From an uncultured SAR86 cluster bacterium (lineage in GTDB: Bacteria; Pseudomonadota; Gammaproteobacteria; Magnimaribacterales; AG-339-G14): a stretch of DNA of 64,000 bases. Shown piece by piece: positions 45,411 to 54,344 of the stretch. How positions within the stretch are numbered: position 1 is the first letter of the stretch; every line of letters begins with the position of its first letter. A program made the position numbers and the translations under genes. The stretch is from positions 93,627-157,626 of the forward strand of contig CABZJI010000003.1 in the NCBI GenBank assembly GCA_902526045.1, given 5' to 3'. The notes under the pieces are model-generated. The model was given only the letters and a program-made list of their open reading frames with translations, was not told where the DNA came from and made no database searches.

Positions 45411-46244
45411 ATGTTTGAATACGATATTGCAGAATATTCTCAGATCAATCCGGATCTTTACCGAAGAGAATTGAGGAGATTACAAGCTGAGTTTCTTAAG
45501 TTGCAAAAATGGATTATTGAAGAAAAAAAGAAAATAGCAATTGTCTTCGAAGGAAGAGACACTGCGGGCAAAACGGGAAGCATCTCTGTATTAAGTAAGT
45601 ATCTGATTCCAGAGCACGTAAAGCTAGTAAAACTAGGCATACCAACGAAATGGGAATCAACTCATTGGTTCCCGAGATATGAGAAACACATGCCCGAAAC
45701 CGGTGAAATAGTTTTCTTTGATAGATCCTGGTACACAAGAGCTCTCACAGAAATAACCATGAATTATTGTTCACAAAGACAGTATAAGAATTTTATGAAA
45801 AAAGTAATTCCATGGGAGAAGGGGCTTTTAGACAAAGGAACAGAAATTGTGAAGATATATCTTTCGGTTGAAAAAAATATACAAAAGAAAAGGTTTGAGA
45901 AGAGAAGAAATAGCCCTTTAATTTTTTGGAAATTCAGTGAGAATGATCTGAAAGTTGCTGACAGATGGGATGCGTTCACTTTTTACAAAGATCAAATGTT
46001 TACAAGCACATCTCATGAAGAGTCGCCTTGGGTGATCATTAACGCTAATACGAAAATGGTTGCAGCACTAAACTCTCTTAGATATATCCTGGAAAAGTTT
46101 GATTACCCCGAAAAAAATATACCAAAACCAAAGGTCTGGTCTGAGGGAATGAATATCTATAATCTTAAAATCAACGGTGTGCTTTTTGAAAATTTAACCT
46201 ATGATCAATTTAAGGTTTTGAATTCATTCGCTGATGAATCCTAA
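45411..46244 (+). CDS. ppk2: Polyphosphate kinase 2
   Basis: Nucleoside phosphate kinase that uses polyphosphate. 277 residues, single PPK2 domain. Walker A FEGRDTAGKTGS (47-58), Walker B VFFDRSWYTRA (~104-114), and basic lid with EKRRNSP and SENDLKVADRWD. The single-domain length suits classes I and III; substrate preference (ADP/GDP or AMP) cannot be set by eye. Overlaps ppx by 11 bases, pairing a polyphosphate user with a polyphosphate-degrading enzyme. Confidence 0.94.
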   Translation: MFEYDIAEYSQINPDLYRRELRRLQAEFLKLQKWIIEEKKKIAIVFEGRDTAGKTGSISVLSKYLIPEHVKLVKLGIPTKWESTHWFPRYEKHMPETGEIVFFDRSWYTRALTEITMNYCSQRQYKNFMKKVIPWEKGLLDKGTEIVKIYLSVEKNIQKKRFEKRRNSPLIFWKFSENDLKVADRWDAFTFYKDQMFTSTSHEESPWVIINANTKMVAALNSLRYILEKFDYPEKNIPKPKVWSEGMNIYNLKINGVLFENLTYDQFKVLNSFADES

Positions 46245-47154
46245 AAAAATAGATCAAATAGGATGCATAGACATTGGTTCAAATGCAATCAAATATAAAC
46301 AATTTAGAATTATTGCTGATGATAATCAAAATTATTCAAAAGAATTAGAGACTTACAAACGAATTCCTATCAGATTAGGCACCGATGCCTTTAGAAAGGG
46401 AAAGATCAGAAAAAAAACAATTAATAAGTTAACTGAATCTTTGGATGAGTTAGTTTCTAACTTGGATTCAAAGAAAATTAACTTAATTGGAGGTTTTGCT
46501 ACTTCTGCAATGCGATCAGCATCAAATGGTAGTGAAGTTTGTCAGCACCTCAATGCTAAACTAAATTTAAACATTCATCTTCTCTCAGGTGATCAAGAAG
46601 CTCAACTTTTGAACGATTTATCCAATTCATTCCCAGCAGATGGTAGTAATTTATTTGTTGATGTGGGAGGAGGTAGTACGGAGTTATTCTATAAAAACTC
46701 TTCAAAAGTTATGTTCAAGTCACTGAACTTAGGGGCTGTCAGAATTTATTTAGAAAAAGATCATTTATCTGAGTGGCAAGATCTAGAAGCTTTTTTAGCC
46801 TCACTTGGTCACATCAAGAATATTGTGGGTGTTGGGGGTAACGTCAGATCCCTAATTTCCATTATTAACAACGATGTAAATAATTCAGTATCTAGGAAAT
46901 CATTGAATGCATGTTTGCTTTCATTGGTTAAATTAAGCAAAAAAGAAAAGATTGAGAACTATAATTTTTCATCGGATAGAGCAGACATAATTGAATCAGC
47001 TGGAAAAATTTTTTTAAGGATCATGGATATTTTGGATAAGGCTAGCCTAAGTGCTGCGCCCTGGAGCATCTGTGACGCTCTTATTCAGAGATATATCAAT
47101 GAAAATTACGCTAATTCTGGAGTTAACGATTTTTCTGCCTCTAAGGAAGCATAA
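46234..47154 (+). CDS. ppx: Exopolyphosphatase, Ppx/GppA family (short form)
   Basis: Hydrolyses terminal phosphates of polyphosphate or pppGpp. 306 residues, actin-like ATPase fold only, without the C-terminal helical/HD part of the ~510-residue Escherichia Ppx. IGCIDIGSNAIKY (phosphate loop 1), GGFATSAMRSA, FVDVGGGSTEL (loop 2) and NLGAVRIYL are family motifs. Overlaps ppk2 at its start; its last 49 bases overlap the 3' end of phoR on the other strand. Confidence 0.9.
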   Translation: MNPKKIDQIGCIDIGSNAIKYKQFRIIADDNQNYSKELETYKRIPIRLGTDAFRKGKIRKKTINKLTESLDELVSNLDSKKINLIGGFATSAMRSASNGSEVCQHLNAKLNLNIHLLSGDQEAQLLNDLSNSFPADGSNLFVDVGGGSTELFYKNSSKVMFKSLNLGAVRIYLEKDHLSEWQDLEAFLASLGHIKNIVGVGGNVRSLISIINNDVNNSVSRKSLNACLLSLVKLSKKEKIENYNFSSDRADIIESAGKIFLRIMDILDKASLSAAPWSICDALIQRYINENYANSGVNDFSASKEA

Positions 47155-48875
47155 TTTACGGAAATCCAAAATCTACTTCCGTTAGGCTTGTTGGGTTTCA
47201 TGCCAACTTCATAACCCATTAATCTGGCTAAATGCTTTGAGATAGCTAAGCCAAGTCCTGTTCCTCCAGAATGCTTTGCCCTTCCCTTATCAACCCTAAA
47301 AAATCTCTCAAATACTCTGTCTCTGTATTTTTTTGGAATACCTTTCCCATGATCTATCACGCTTAAAGTAGTCAAAAAGTCGTCTTCTAGATCATTTTTT
47401 ATAAGAATTTCAGAATTAGATGGAGAGTGTTTGAGAGCATTGGTAACGAAGTTACTTAGAATGATTGAAAATGCAGACGCATCAACAACAATATCTATAT
47501 CTTCTTCCAATTGTACGTTTAATGAAATATTTCTCAATCTAGCTTGGTCCTGATGAGCTTTAACTGTTTGGTTAATCAATTTGCTTAATTTATGATTTTC
47601 CATATTCAAGTCATATTCTCCTGCTTCAATCGAACTGAGTTTCAAAAGTTCTGATACGGTTTCAGTCATGTTTTCCGATTGAGTCAAAATTGCTTCAGTA
47701 AAACCAATTGCATTTGGATCATCAATAAATTTGCCGTGTATTAAAGTTTCAGCATTTGCTCTTATCACAGATATTGGAGTCCTTAATTCATGGGAGACAT
47801 TTCCTATGAAGTCTTCTTTCATTTTTTCTAGTTGTCGGAGCTTAGAAATATCATTAAACACGACCAGCATTTCATCTTTAGTCTTATCTCTTCTAGCAGA
47901 TATTAGATAGGATGAGTTGATTGATTTAGGACCGTTGATTTCTATTGCTAATTCATTTTTTTCCCAGGCTTTCTTTAGAAATTTTTTAAGCGCAGGATAA
48001 CTGATATTGTTAAAAAATTTAGTACCGACCTCTAGCTCAGGCCAGAAATCATCTTTTATAGTTTTGTTATAAAACAATACTTCATTGGATTTATTGAGAA
48101 GTAAAACTCCTTGCCCCATTTTTTCTAACACAGAACTAAATTGTTTTCGTTGTTTAGCGAGAATTTGAAGGTCTTTTTTTAAGTCCTGTTGCGCAGACTC
48201 AACAGTGTAAGGTTCACTTACATACCCATCAATAGAACGGAGATTTCCTGAGTCATCGTTAATTGAATCTTCAGCGTCGCTAATAAATTCTTTCAAATAA
48301 CCAAGAATGATATTTGAGGAAAAGTAACTTACAAAAATTGCAAAAATAAATCCAACGAGAACAGCCAGTAAAACTATGTACCTTACTTGAGCTAGAGCCC
48401 TATTAATTTCTGACAATGGAGAAGCAATCCTCACAAAACCGTTTTCTCCATTGAATGGAATTCTTACTGCTAAATACCTCATATCGGTATTCAGAGTATT
48501 TGAAAATCTTTGCGATAGTCCAGATTCATTATTCTTTGCCAACATGATCTCAGGTCTATTCAAATGATTTTCAACAGCATCAAGATCTAGTTTCAAAACG
48601 TCAGAGTCGCCGTATACAGTTCCATCCTCAGAAATAATGGTAACTCTGAGGCCAGAAGCCTCTCCCAAATCATCAGCTAAAATATCAGCGTTAGTAACGT
48701 TCAATCCGGCATCGATAAAGAGTTTTTGGGCAATTTTTGCATGATTTTCAAGATTTGAATTGACATCATCATTCAGATATCCGGTTAACTGATATTGAAT
48801 AAAGAGTCCTCCTCCGCCGGTCGCTAAAGCCAGCAAACTAAAAGTAATGAGAAAAATTTTAGCTCTTACGGACAT
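47106..48875 (-). CDS. phoR: Phosphate-responsive sensor histidine kinase PhoR
   Basis: 589 residues. Two membrane helices (~6-26 and ~166-188) flank a ~135-residue periplasmic sensor domain, unlike Escherichia PhoR, which has almost none; then HAMP-like linker, PAS domain (~245-345), HisKA with His362 in NVSHELRTP, and HATPase (NALKHSPSNS, DHGKGIPKK, GGTGLGLAI). Paired with phoB by a 14-base gap. The large periplasmic domain resembles Bacillus-type PhoR; input signal unknown. Confidence 0.9.
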   Translation of the reverse strand: MSVRAKIFLITFSLLALATGGGGLFIQYQLTGYLNDDVNSNLENHAKIAQKLFIDAGLNVTNADILADDLGEASGLRVTIISEDGTVYGDSDVLKLDLDAVENHLNRPEIMLAKNNESGLSQRFSNTLNTDMRYLAVRIPFNGENGFVRIASPLSEINRALAQVRYIVLLAVLVGFIFAIFVSYFSSNIILGYLKEFISDAEDSINDDSGNLRSIDGYVSEPYTVESAQQDLKKDLQILAKQRKQFSSVLEKMGQGVLLLNKSNEVLFYNKTIKDDFWPELEVGTKFFNNISYPALKKFLKKAWEKNELAIEINGPKSINSSYLISARRDKTKDEMLVVFNDISKLRQLEKMKEDFIGNVSHELRTPISVIRANAETLIHGKFIDDPNAIGFTEAILTQSENMTETVSELLKLSSIEAGEYDLNMENHKLSKLINQTVKAHQDQARLRNISLNVQLEEDIDIVVDASAFSIILSNFVTNALKHSPSNSEILIKNDLEDDFLTTLSVIDHGKGIPKKYRDRVFERFFRVDKGRAKHSGGTGLGLAISKHLARLMGYEVGMKPNKPNGSRFWISVNYASLEAEKSLTPELA

Positions 48876-48889
48876 GAAGGAAAATCATA

Positions 48890-49579
48890 TTAAGATGGAG
48901 AGTTAAAGCGATACCCAACGCCCCTTACAGTCTCGATGTTGCTGCCAACATGTTTTAATTTTGATCTAAGTCTTTTCACATGAGTATCGACAGTTCTAGT
49001 AGTTACTTCAGAGTTATATCCCCAAACTTCATCCAAAAGTGCATCTCGAGTCTGCACTCTACCCATCCTTTCGGTTAAATACTGAAGTAAAGCAAACTCC
49101 TTGGCTGTTAATGAAATTTCTTTGTCATCAAGTTTGACTCTGTGGGCTGCGAGATCAATTTCCAGAGAATCAAAAGTTATCAAATCTTCATCAGCATCTA
49201 ACTTATTATCTGTTCTTTTAAGCATTGCTGAGACTCTCAACATGAACTCTCTTATACTGAAGGGTTTAACAATATAGTCATCTGCCCCAAGCTCAAAGCC
49301 AACTATACGGTCGACTTCTTCTCCTTTGGCGGTAACCATCATGATAGGTATTTTTTTTGTTTTTTTGGAAGACCTCAATTCCCTACATATTTCTAGGCCT
49401 GACATGTCCGGCAACATTAAATCAAGCAATATCAAATCAGGTTTTTTCTTTTCTATGGCATTCAGGGCATCTTTACCATTGAAGGTAGAAGAGACTTCAT
49501 AACCTTCCGAATTTAAATTAAATGAAATTGTTTCATTTAAATCTGGTTCGTCTTCGACGAGCAGGACGTATTTAATCAT
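48890..49579 (-). CDS. phoB: Phosphate regulon response regulator PhoB
   Basis: 229 residues, receiver plus winged-helix DNA-binding domain. Phosphoacceptor Asp53 in LLDLMLPDMSG (same number as Escherichia PhoB), Thr in VTAKGEE, Lys in IVKPFS; recognition region EVTTRTVDTHVKRLRSKL. Third gene of plcP-agt-phoB-phoR; 45 bases after agt. The phosphate assignment rests on similarity and on the neighbouring Pho-type genes. Confidence 0.92.
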   Translation of the reverse strand: MIKYVLLVEDEPDLNETISFNLNSEGYEVSSTFNGKDALNAIEKKKPDLILLDLMLPDMSGLEICRELRSSKKTKKIPIMMVTAKGEEVDRIVGFELGADDYIVKPFSIREFMLRVSAMLKRTDNKLDADEDLITFDSLEIDLAAHRVKLDDKEISLTAKEFALLQYLTERMGRVQTRDALLDEVWGYNSEVTTRTVDTHVKRLRSKLKHVGSNIETVRGVGYRFNSPS

Positions 49580-49624
49580 GATTGAATTATCCTATTTTTT
49601 AAAGGTTTATTGAATAAAAAAAAT

Positions 49625-50605
49625 TCATATTCTGATCAAAGTGTCTATAAAGTCTTTTGTAACTTGTTCCCAAGAAAATTGATTTGCAAAGCATACACAA
49701 TCTTCAGGATTAATTTTTTCGGCTTTATCAACTGCTGCTTTTAAATCCTCAGCGTAAAAACCATTTTTACCTTGAGAGATAACATCAATTGGGCCGGTTA
49801 CAGGATAACCCGCAACCGGTGTTCCGCATGCATTGGCTTCTAACATTACTAATCCAAAAGTGTCAGTTAATGATGGAAATACCATCACCCTCGCCTTGCT
49901 GTAAATTTCGGCTAACTCTTTTCCGTATCTGTAACCCAAAAAATTGATCGAAGGATATTTCTTTTTATATTCTTTAAATTGGGGGCCCTCACCTACGACA
50001 AACTTAGGAAATTCAAGATCCAGGTCAAAAAAAGCTTCTAAATTTTTCTCCTTCGAAACTCTGCCCACGTATAAATAATAAGATTTTTTATTGCTCCCTA
50101 GCAAAGGCATAAATATATTTTGATCGACCGCTCTTTTCCATAGTTTCAAATTTTTAAGTCCAATTTGCTCTAATTCTTTTTTATGAGATGGAGTATTGAC
50201 GAGAGTTTTTTGAGCTCCAGAGTGAAACCATTTAAGGAATTCATTGGTAATGGAAGTTGGTAGTCCCATTAAGTCTTTCAAATAATCAGGAAATTTTGTA
50301 TGCACTGCGGTTGTGAAAGGTATTTTTTTTCTTACTAAATAATTTCTTAAATAAATACCGATGGGTCCTTCTGTGGATATATGAATTGCATCAGGTTTAA
50401 AAGATTTCAAAATTGATTTGGCATTAAAAACATCTAGGGATGCTCTTATCTCGGGGTAAACAGGAATAGGGAATGACTTGAATTGACTAGGTTCAATTAT
50501 TTTTACTTCATGATCCTCCGAGAGATTAGCAACCAAGGAAGTAAGAGTTGTCACGACACCGTTAACTTGGGGGGTCCAAGCATCTGTGGCTATGAGGATT
50601 TTCAT
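49625..50605 (-). CDS. GT4 glycosyltransferase, Agt-type glycolipid synthase (putative)
   Basis: 326 residues, GT-B fold. N-terminus IATDAWTPQVNGVVTTL, HTKFPDYL, VGRVSKEKNLEAF, and the nucleotide-sugar motif EANACGTPVAGYPVTGPIDV. This matches the glycosyltransferase that follows plcP in marine bacteria and adds sugar to diacylglycerol, making phosphorus-free glycolipid. Its start overlaps the plcP stop (ATGA). The sugar (glucose or glucuronic acid) and the function are inferred from the pairing. Confidence 0.82.
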   Translation of the reverse strand: MKILIATDAWTPQVNGVVTTLTSLVANLSEDHEVKIIEPSQFKSFPIPVYPEIRASLDVFNAKSILKSFKPDAIHISTEGPIGIYLRNYLVRKKIPFTTAVHTKFPDYLKDLMGLPTSITNEFLKWFHSGAQKTLVNTPSHKKELEQIGLKNLKLWKRAVDQNIFMPLLGSNKKSYYLYVGRVSKEKNLEAFFDLDLEFPKFVVGEGPQFKEYKKKYPSINFLGYRYGKELAEIYSKARVMVFPSLTDTFGLVMLEANACGTPVAGYPVTGPIDVISQGKNGFYAEDLKAAVDKAEKINPEDCVCFANQFSWEQVTKDFIDTLIRI

Positions 50606-51399
50606 GCTGCTTTTTCAGCAGTTAGTATTCTTTTTAAATTTATGGTGAGATTTTCTTTGGAGTAATCAACTAGTGAGATGTTCCCGTTATGGTCTTCAAC
50701 TAATGCAGTGCACGATTCAACCCAATCACCACAGTTGTGATAGGTAATCCCCTCGTAATCTTCTATTGCTGCATGATGAATGTGGCCGCAAATGACTCCA
50801 TCATATGATTTTTTCTTACAGACGTTGACAAGCGTCGTCTCATATTTGCTGATGAAATTGACTGCATTTTTAACTTTGTACTTAATATAAGCTGAAAAAG
50901 ACCAATAATTTTTTACACCAAAAATCCGTCTGACAAAATTAATAACGGTATTCATAGATATTAAAAATTCATAAACCCAACTGCCAAAAACAGATACCCA
51001 TTTACTATGCCTTGTCACCAAATCAAACTCATCTCCATGCACAACCAAAATTTTTCTTCCGTTACTTGTGGTGTGTTCTACCTTATCGACCATTTTTATG
51101 TTGCCTAAATTCAAAGGACTAAAAGACCGTAAAAATTCATCATGATTTCCAGTGACGTAAAAGACTTCTGCTCCGTTTTTTGCAAACGATAAAAACTTTC
51201 TTATGACATTGGTGTGTTCTTGGGGCCAGTAAATTCTTTGCTCTAACTTCCAGCCATCAATGATGTCACCCACAAGGTAAAGTTTGTCGCAGGAGTGTTT
51301 ATAGAGAAAGTCTAAAAGTCTTTTAGATTGGCAGCCTTTAGTGCCTAGATGAATATCCGATAAAAAGATAGATTTGAAATGTTTTACAGTTGGTTCCAT
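50602..51399 (-). CDS. plcP: PlcP-type metallophosphoesterase (phospholipase C for lipid remodelling)
   Basis: 265 residues, calcineurin-like fold. Metal-site motifs in order: DIHLGTKG, VGDIIDGWKL, GNHDEFLR, VVHGDEFD and CGHIHHAA. The QRIYWPQEH and SVFGSWVYEFL stretches and the length fit PlcP, which strips head groups from membrane phospholipids under phosphate stress to yield diacylglycerol. The gene heads an operon with the glycosyltransferase and phoBR. LpxH is a relative, but motifs and neighbours favour PlcP. Confidence 0.85.
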   Translation of the reverse strand: MEPTVKHFKSIFLSDIHLGTKGCQSKRLLDFLYKHSCDKLYLVGDIIDGWKLEQRIYWPQEHTNVIRKFLSFAKNGAEVFYVTGNHDEFLRSFSPLNLGNIKMVDKVEHTTSNGRKILVVHGDEFDLVTRHSKWVSVFGSWVYEFLISMNTVINFVRRIFGVKNYWSFSAYIKYKVKNAVNFISKYETTLVNVCKKKSYDGVICGHIHHAAIEDYEGITYHNCGDWVESCTALVEDHNGNISLVDYSKENLTINLKRILTAEKAA

Positions 51400-51490
51400 G
51401 TTGGTTATGGATCAGTAGAATACTAGCCAAAATTTTCTTATTCAATAGAATTATTCAATTATCACAATAAAGCTATATATTTATCACATC
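51400..51490. promoter_or_regulatory. plcP/DUF3047 divergent region with two direct repeats
   Basis: TTATCACA occurs at 51459-51466 and 51481-51488, exactly 22 bases apart, i.e. two helical turns and the size of one Pho-box unit. Read on the plcP strand each is TGTGATAA, one base from the Pho half-site TGTCATAA. The 11-base half-site between them is not conserved, so this is a candidate operator only. Confidence 0.35.
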
Positions 51491-52096
51491 ATGGTCACAT
51501 TTCTGCGTAAATTATTTTTGGTTTTTTCTTTTCTGATTGCACCGTTTGCATTGACCTACCCTGATTTCAATGATTTTTATTCCAGAAGCATCATTGGAGG
51601 AACTACTGAATATGAAGTAATCAGCGACAACCATGTGCGGAGTTATACTAATTCTGGTAACAGTGTATTTGTAACAACCGATACCTTTAATGTAATAAAA
51701 AAAAATACGGCCTCATGGCGCTGGAAGATCCTAATTCCTCTCGAAGCCAATGAACGCTTAAGAAGAAGTCATGACTTTGCAGCTAGAATCATTTTTTGTA
51801 AATCAGACGGAATACTCCCTACACAGAAAAGATGTCTTAATTATGTTTGGACAGACTCAGTTGAGAAAGGAACGGTGTGGGTAAATCCATGGAACTCGAA
51901 ACAAATCAACATAGCGCTTAGAGATAGCCAAGATGGAGTCGATACCTGGAAGGAAGAGAAAATTAATCTTATTGAAGATTTTAAAAAATATCTCAACATT
52001 GATATAAAAAAAATTTGGGGTTGGGGAGTCATTACAGATGCTGATAACACGAGGCAGATTGCTTCAGCAGAATACAAAGATTTTAATTTTCAATAA
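51491..52096 (+). CDS. DUF3047 exported protein
   Basis: 201 residues with a signal peptide (~1-22, FLIAPFALTYP). WRWKILIPLEANERLRRSHDFAARI and LNYVWTDSVEKGTVWVNPW followed by WGWGVITDADNT match the DUF3047 pattern. Probably periplasmic; function unknown. Divergent from plcP and sharing its 91-base upstream region, so a link with phosphate stress is possible. Its 3' end overlaps the SixA-like gene by 14 bases. Confidence 0.85.
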   Translation: MVTFLRKLFLVFSFLIAPFALTYPDFNDFYSRSIIGGTTEYEVISDNHVRSYTNSGNSVFVTTDTFNVIKKNTASWRWKILIPLEANERLRRSHDFAARIIFCKSDGILPTQKRCLNYVWTDSVEKGTVWVNPWNSKQINIALRDSQDGVDTWKEEKINLIEDFKKYLNIDIKKIWGWGVITDADNTRQIASAEYKDFNFQ

Positions 52097-52562
52097 ACCC
52101 TTTCTTTGGATTCCAAAACCAATGTAAATTGCATACCAATTTTGAATCACTTTGTTTTGATTCAAGGCAGACAAGATCACAAGTTTTCAAATAAATGTCT
52201 CTTTTTGAAAGGTAACTCACAAGATCGCTTAGCCCAGGATTATGTCCAACAATTAATACTGATTCTTGAAGTGTTTTATCTTGAAGAAAATTTTGTAGAT
52301 ATTCAGCTGATGCATGATAAAAATCGTCCAGAAAACTTATCTTGTCGAATTCAAAAATGCCTTCTAAGACCACTGAACAAGTGATTTCAGTCCTAACAGA
52401 AGAACTTGAATAAACCTTGTCAAAAGAAACTTTTTTAGATTTTAAAAATGCATTCAGCATTTCAGAGTTTTTCAAACCTCTTTCAGATAAGGGTCTTTTA
52501 AAGTCATCAACATGAAGATCATCCCAAGATGATTTGGCATGCCGCAAAAAATATAATTTCAA
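52083..52562 (-). CDS. Phosphohistidine phosphatase SixA-like
   Basis: 159 residues, histidine phosphatase superfamily. RHAKSSW near the N-terminus (catalytic His8), SERGLKNSE, SSSVRTEIT and GHNPGLSDL are characteristic of SixA, which dephosphorylates phosphohistidine proteins. The start is TTG 52562, one base after the FAH-family stop; there is no ATG before the catalytic motif. Confidence 0.9.
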   Translation of the reverse strand: MKLYFLRHAKSSWDDLHVDDFKRPLSERGLKNSEMLNAFLKSKKVSFDKVYSSSSVRTEITCSVVLEGIFEFDKISFLDDFYHASAEYLQNFLQDKTLQESVLIVGHNPGLSDLVSYLSKRDIYLKTCDLVCLESKQSDSKLVCNLHWFWNPKKGFIEN

Positions 52563-52563
52563 A

Positions 52564-53415
52564 TTATGGTTCGAGGATTACTTTATTCTCAAGAGTTCCT
52601 ACTTGTTCGAGTTCAATTCTCACGATGTCGTCAGGAACTAAATATTTTCCTAAAATTACACCGACCCCACTGGAAGTTCCTGTAGCAATTATGTCTCCAG
52701 GTTCTAAAGTGAAAGCCTTTGTGATGTGCTCAATTAAATCAAAACAGTCAAAAATTAATTGATCGGTACAAGAATCTTGCCTTAGTTCATCGTTTACGAA
52801 TGTTTTGATTTTCAAATTATGGATATCGGATATTTCATCCATAGTTGTAATGTAAGGTCCGATCGGACAATGGGTATCAAAACTTTTACCCATGGTAAAA
52901 GTTGGTGATGCAATTTGCCAATCTCTGACACTTACATCGTTACAAATCGTTACGCCAGCGATAACATCAAGGGCATCTTCTTTACTTACGTGTCTACATT
53001 TTTTACCAATCACGAAGGCCATTTCTCCCTCGTAATCAACCGCATCAGAAACTTTTGGTTTGTGAATTTCACCATAATGGCCCAGAACAGAAGTAGATTG
53101 CTTTGTGAATATCATTGGAACTTCGGGGACATCCATGCCTGTCTCCTTTGCGTGATCTTTGTAGTTCAACCCAACTGCCAAGACTTTTCCAGGTCGATCT
53201 ATTACAGGAAGAAACTCAATTTCAGACAAAGGGATCACTTCTGGACTGGAATTAATAAAATCTGATACTTCTGTTGAAAGATCATCTATCTGCTGAATAA
53301 ACTCAACCATGGGCATTGAGTATTTATCTGAGATTGATTTGAATGAACAAACACCATCGCCCAGCAATGCTCCTATATTTTTTTCACCCTTGGATAAAAA
53401 ATTTACTAACTTCAT
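52564..53415 (-). CDS. Fumarylacetoacetate hydrolase family protein
   Basis: 283 residues, FAH-type fold with an N-terminal ~60-residue domain. AVGLNYKDHAKETG, the metal ligands in VDYEGEMAFVIG, NDVSVRDWQ and GTSSGVG mark the family, which includes hydrolases, decarboxylases and 2-keto-pentenoate-type enzymes. Substrate unknown. Strong AGGAG ribosome site. Follows the SDR at 53441 by 25 bases on the same strand and could act with it in ring or acyl degradation. Confidence 0.92.
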   Translation of the reverse strand: MKLVNFLSKGEKNIGALLGDGVCSFKSISDKYSMPMVEFIQQIDDLSTEVSDFINSSPEVIPLSEIEFLPVIDRPGKVLAVGLNYKDHAKETGMDVPEVPMIFTKQSTSVLGHYGEIHKPKVSDAVDYEGEMAFVIGKKCRHVSKEDALDVIAGVTICNDVSVRDWQIASPTFTMGKSFDTHCPIGPYITTMDEISDIHNLKIKTFVNDELRQDSCTDQLIFDCFDLIEHITKAFTLEPGDIIATGTSSGVGVILGKYLVPDDIVRIELEQVGTLENKVILEP

Positions 53416-53440
53416 TTTTCTGCTCCTTCGAAAATTTTTC

Positions 53441-54208
53441 TTATTTTGGTTGCATCCTTATGCCACCATCAAGCCTGATTGTTTCTCCGTTAAGGTAAGG
53501 ATTTTCAATTATCTGCATGGCTAATAATGCATACTCCTCAGGATTTCCTAATCTTTTCGGAAATTGAGTCATTTCGATTAAAGGTTTTCTCACTTCATCG
53601 GAAGCCATCGCCATCATAGGTGTATCAAAAATACCCGGCGCAATTGTATTAATCCTTATACCCATTCTTCCTAAATCACGAGCAATGGGGAGAGTCATCC
53701 CTACCACTCCAGCTTTACTGGCACTGTATGCTGCTTGTCCAATCTGTCCATCGTAAGCTGCAACAGATGCAGTATTAATTATTACACCACACTCATTATC
53801 TTTTTCTGGTTCATTTTTGCCCATCTCAACTGCAGCAAGTCTCAATACATTAAAAGTACCCACAAGATTCACATCCAAGACTATCTTAAAATAATCCAAA
53901 GGATGTGCTCCATCCTTTCCAACTGTTTTACTAGCGCTTCCAATACCTGCACAATTCAAAACAATATCTATTTTTCCAAACTTCTCTATTGTTTTGTTGA
54001 TAGCTTCTTGAACGCTCGCTTCTTCAGCAACATTAGCAACAGCATAATCAGTTTCACCATCTAATTCTGAACATGCCTTCTTTGCATTGTCTTCGTTAAG
54101 ATCCATAACCATTATTTTTGCACCCGCAGCAATTAGCTTTTGAGCCGATGCAAATCCTAGGCCTGATGCCCCTCCCGTGATGAGAGCTACTTTATTTTTA
54201 ATATCCAT
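53441..54208 (-). CDS. SDR family, 3-hydroxyacyl-CoA dehydrogenase type-2-like
   Basis: 255 residues. NAD motif GGASGLG (12-18), Asp37-type acidic residue in MDLNED, NCAGIG, catalytic YSASK in QAAYSASKAG, and the VAAYDGQIGQ and FDTPMMA features that are typical of HSD17B10-like 3-hydroxyacyl-CoA dehydrogenases, which use short branched or steroid-type substrates. Divergent from the crotonase operon at 54345. Confidence 0.9.
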   Translation of the reverse strand: MDIKNKVALITGGASGLGFASAQKLIAAGAKIMVMDLNEDNAKKACSELDGETDYAVANVAEEASVQEAINKTIEKFGKIDIVLNCAGIGSASKTVGKDGAHPLDYFKIVLDVNLVGTFNVLRLAAVEMGKNEPEKDNECGVIINTASVAAYDGQIGQAAYSASKAGVVGMTLPIARDLGRMGIRINTIAPGIFDTPMMAMASDEVRKPLIEMTQFPKRLGNPEEYALLAMQIIENPYLNGETIRLDGGIRMQPK

Positions 54209-54344
54209 AATATTTCCTTTTTAGAAACATAAATTTAACATGCAAATATTTAACCTCAATTTATTTTTAGAATTTTTTTGAACACCTTTACTCATTTAAA
54301 ACTATTCCTTAATATAATTCATTGATTGAAAGTAGGGAGATTTT
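54209..54344. promoter_or_regulatory. Divergent region before the acyl-CoA operon
   Basis: 136-base gap. A perfect TATAAT is at 54313-54318 on the plus strand, 26 bases before the crotonase start; no good -35 box is found 16-18 bases upstream. Ribosome site AGGGAG is at about 54333-54338. No operator repeat was recognised. Confidence 0.35.

Noticed and set aside
52106..52384. 92-residue plus-strand frame opposite the SixA-like gene
   Set aside because: Lies wholly antisense to a well-supported gene, with no recognisable motif or ribosome site.
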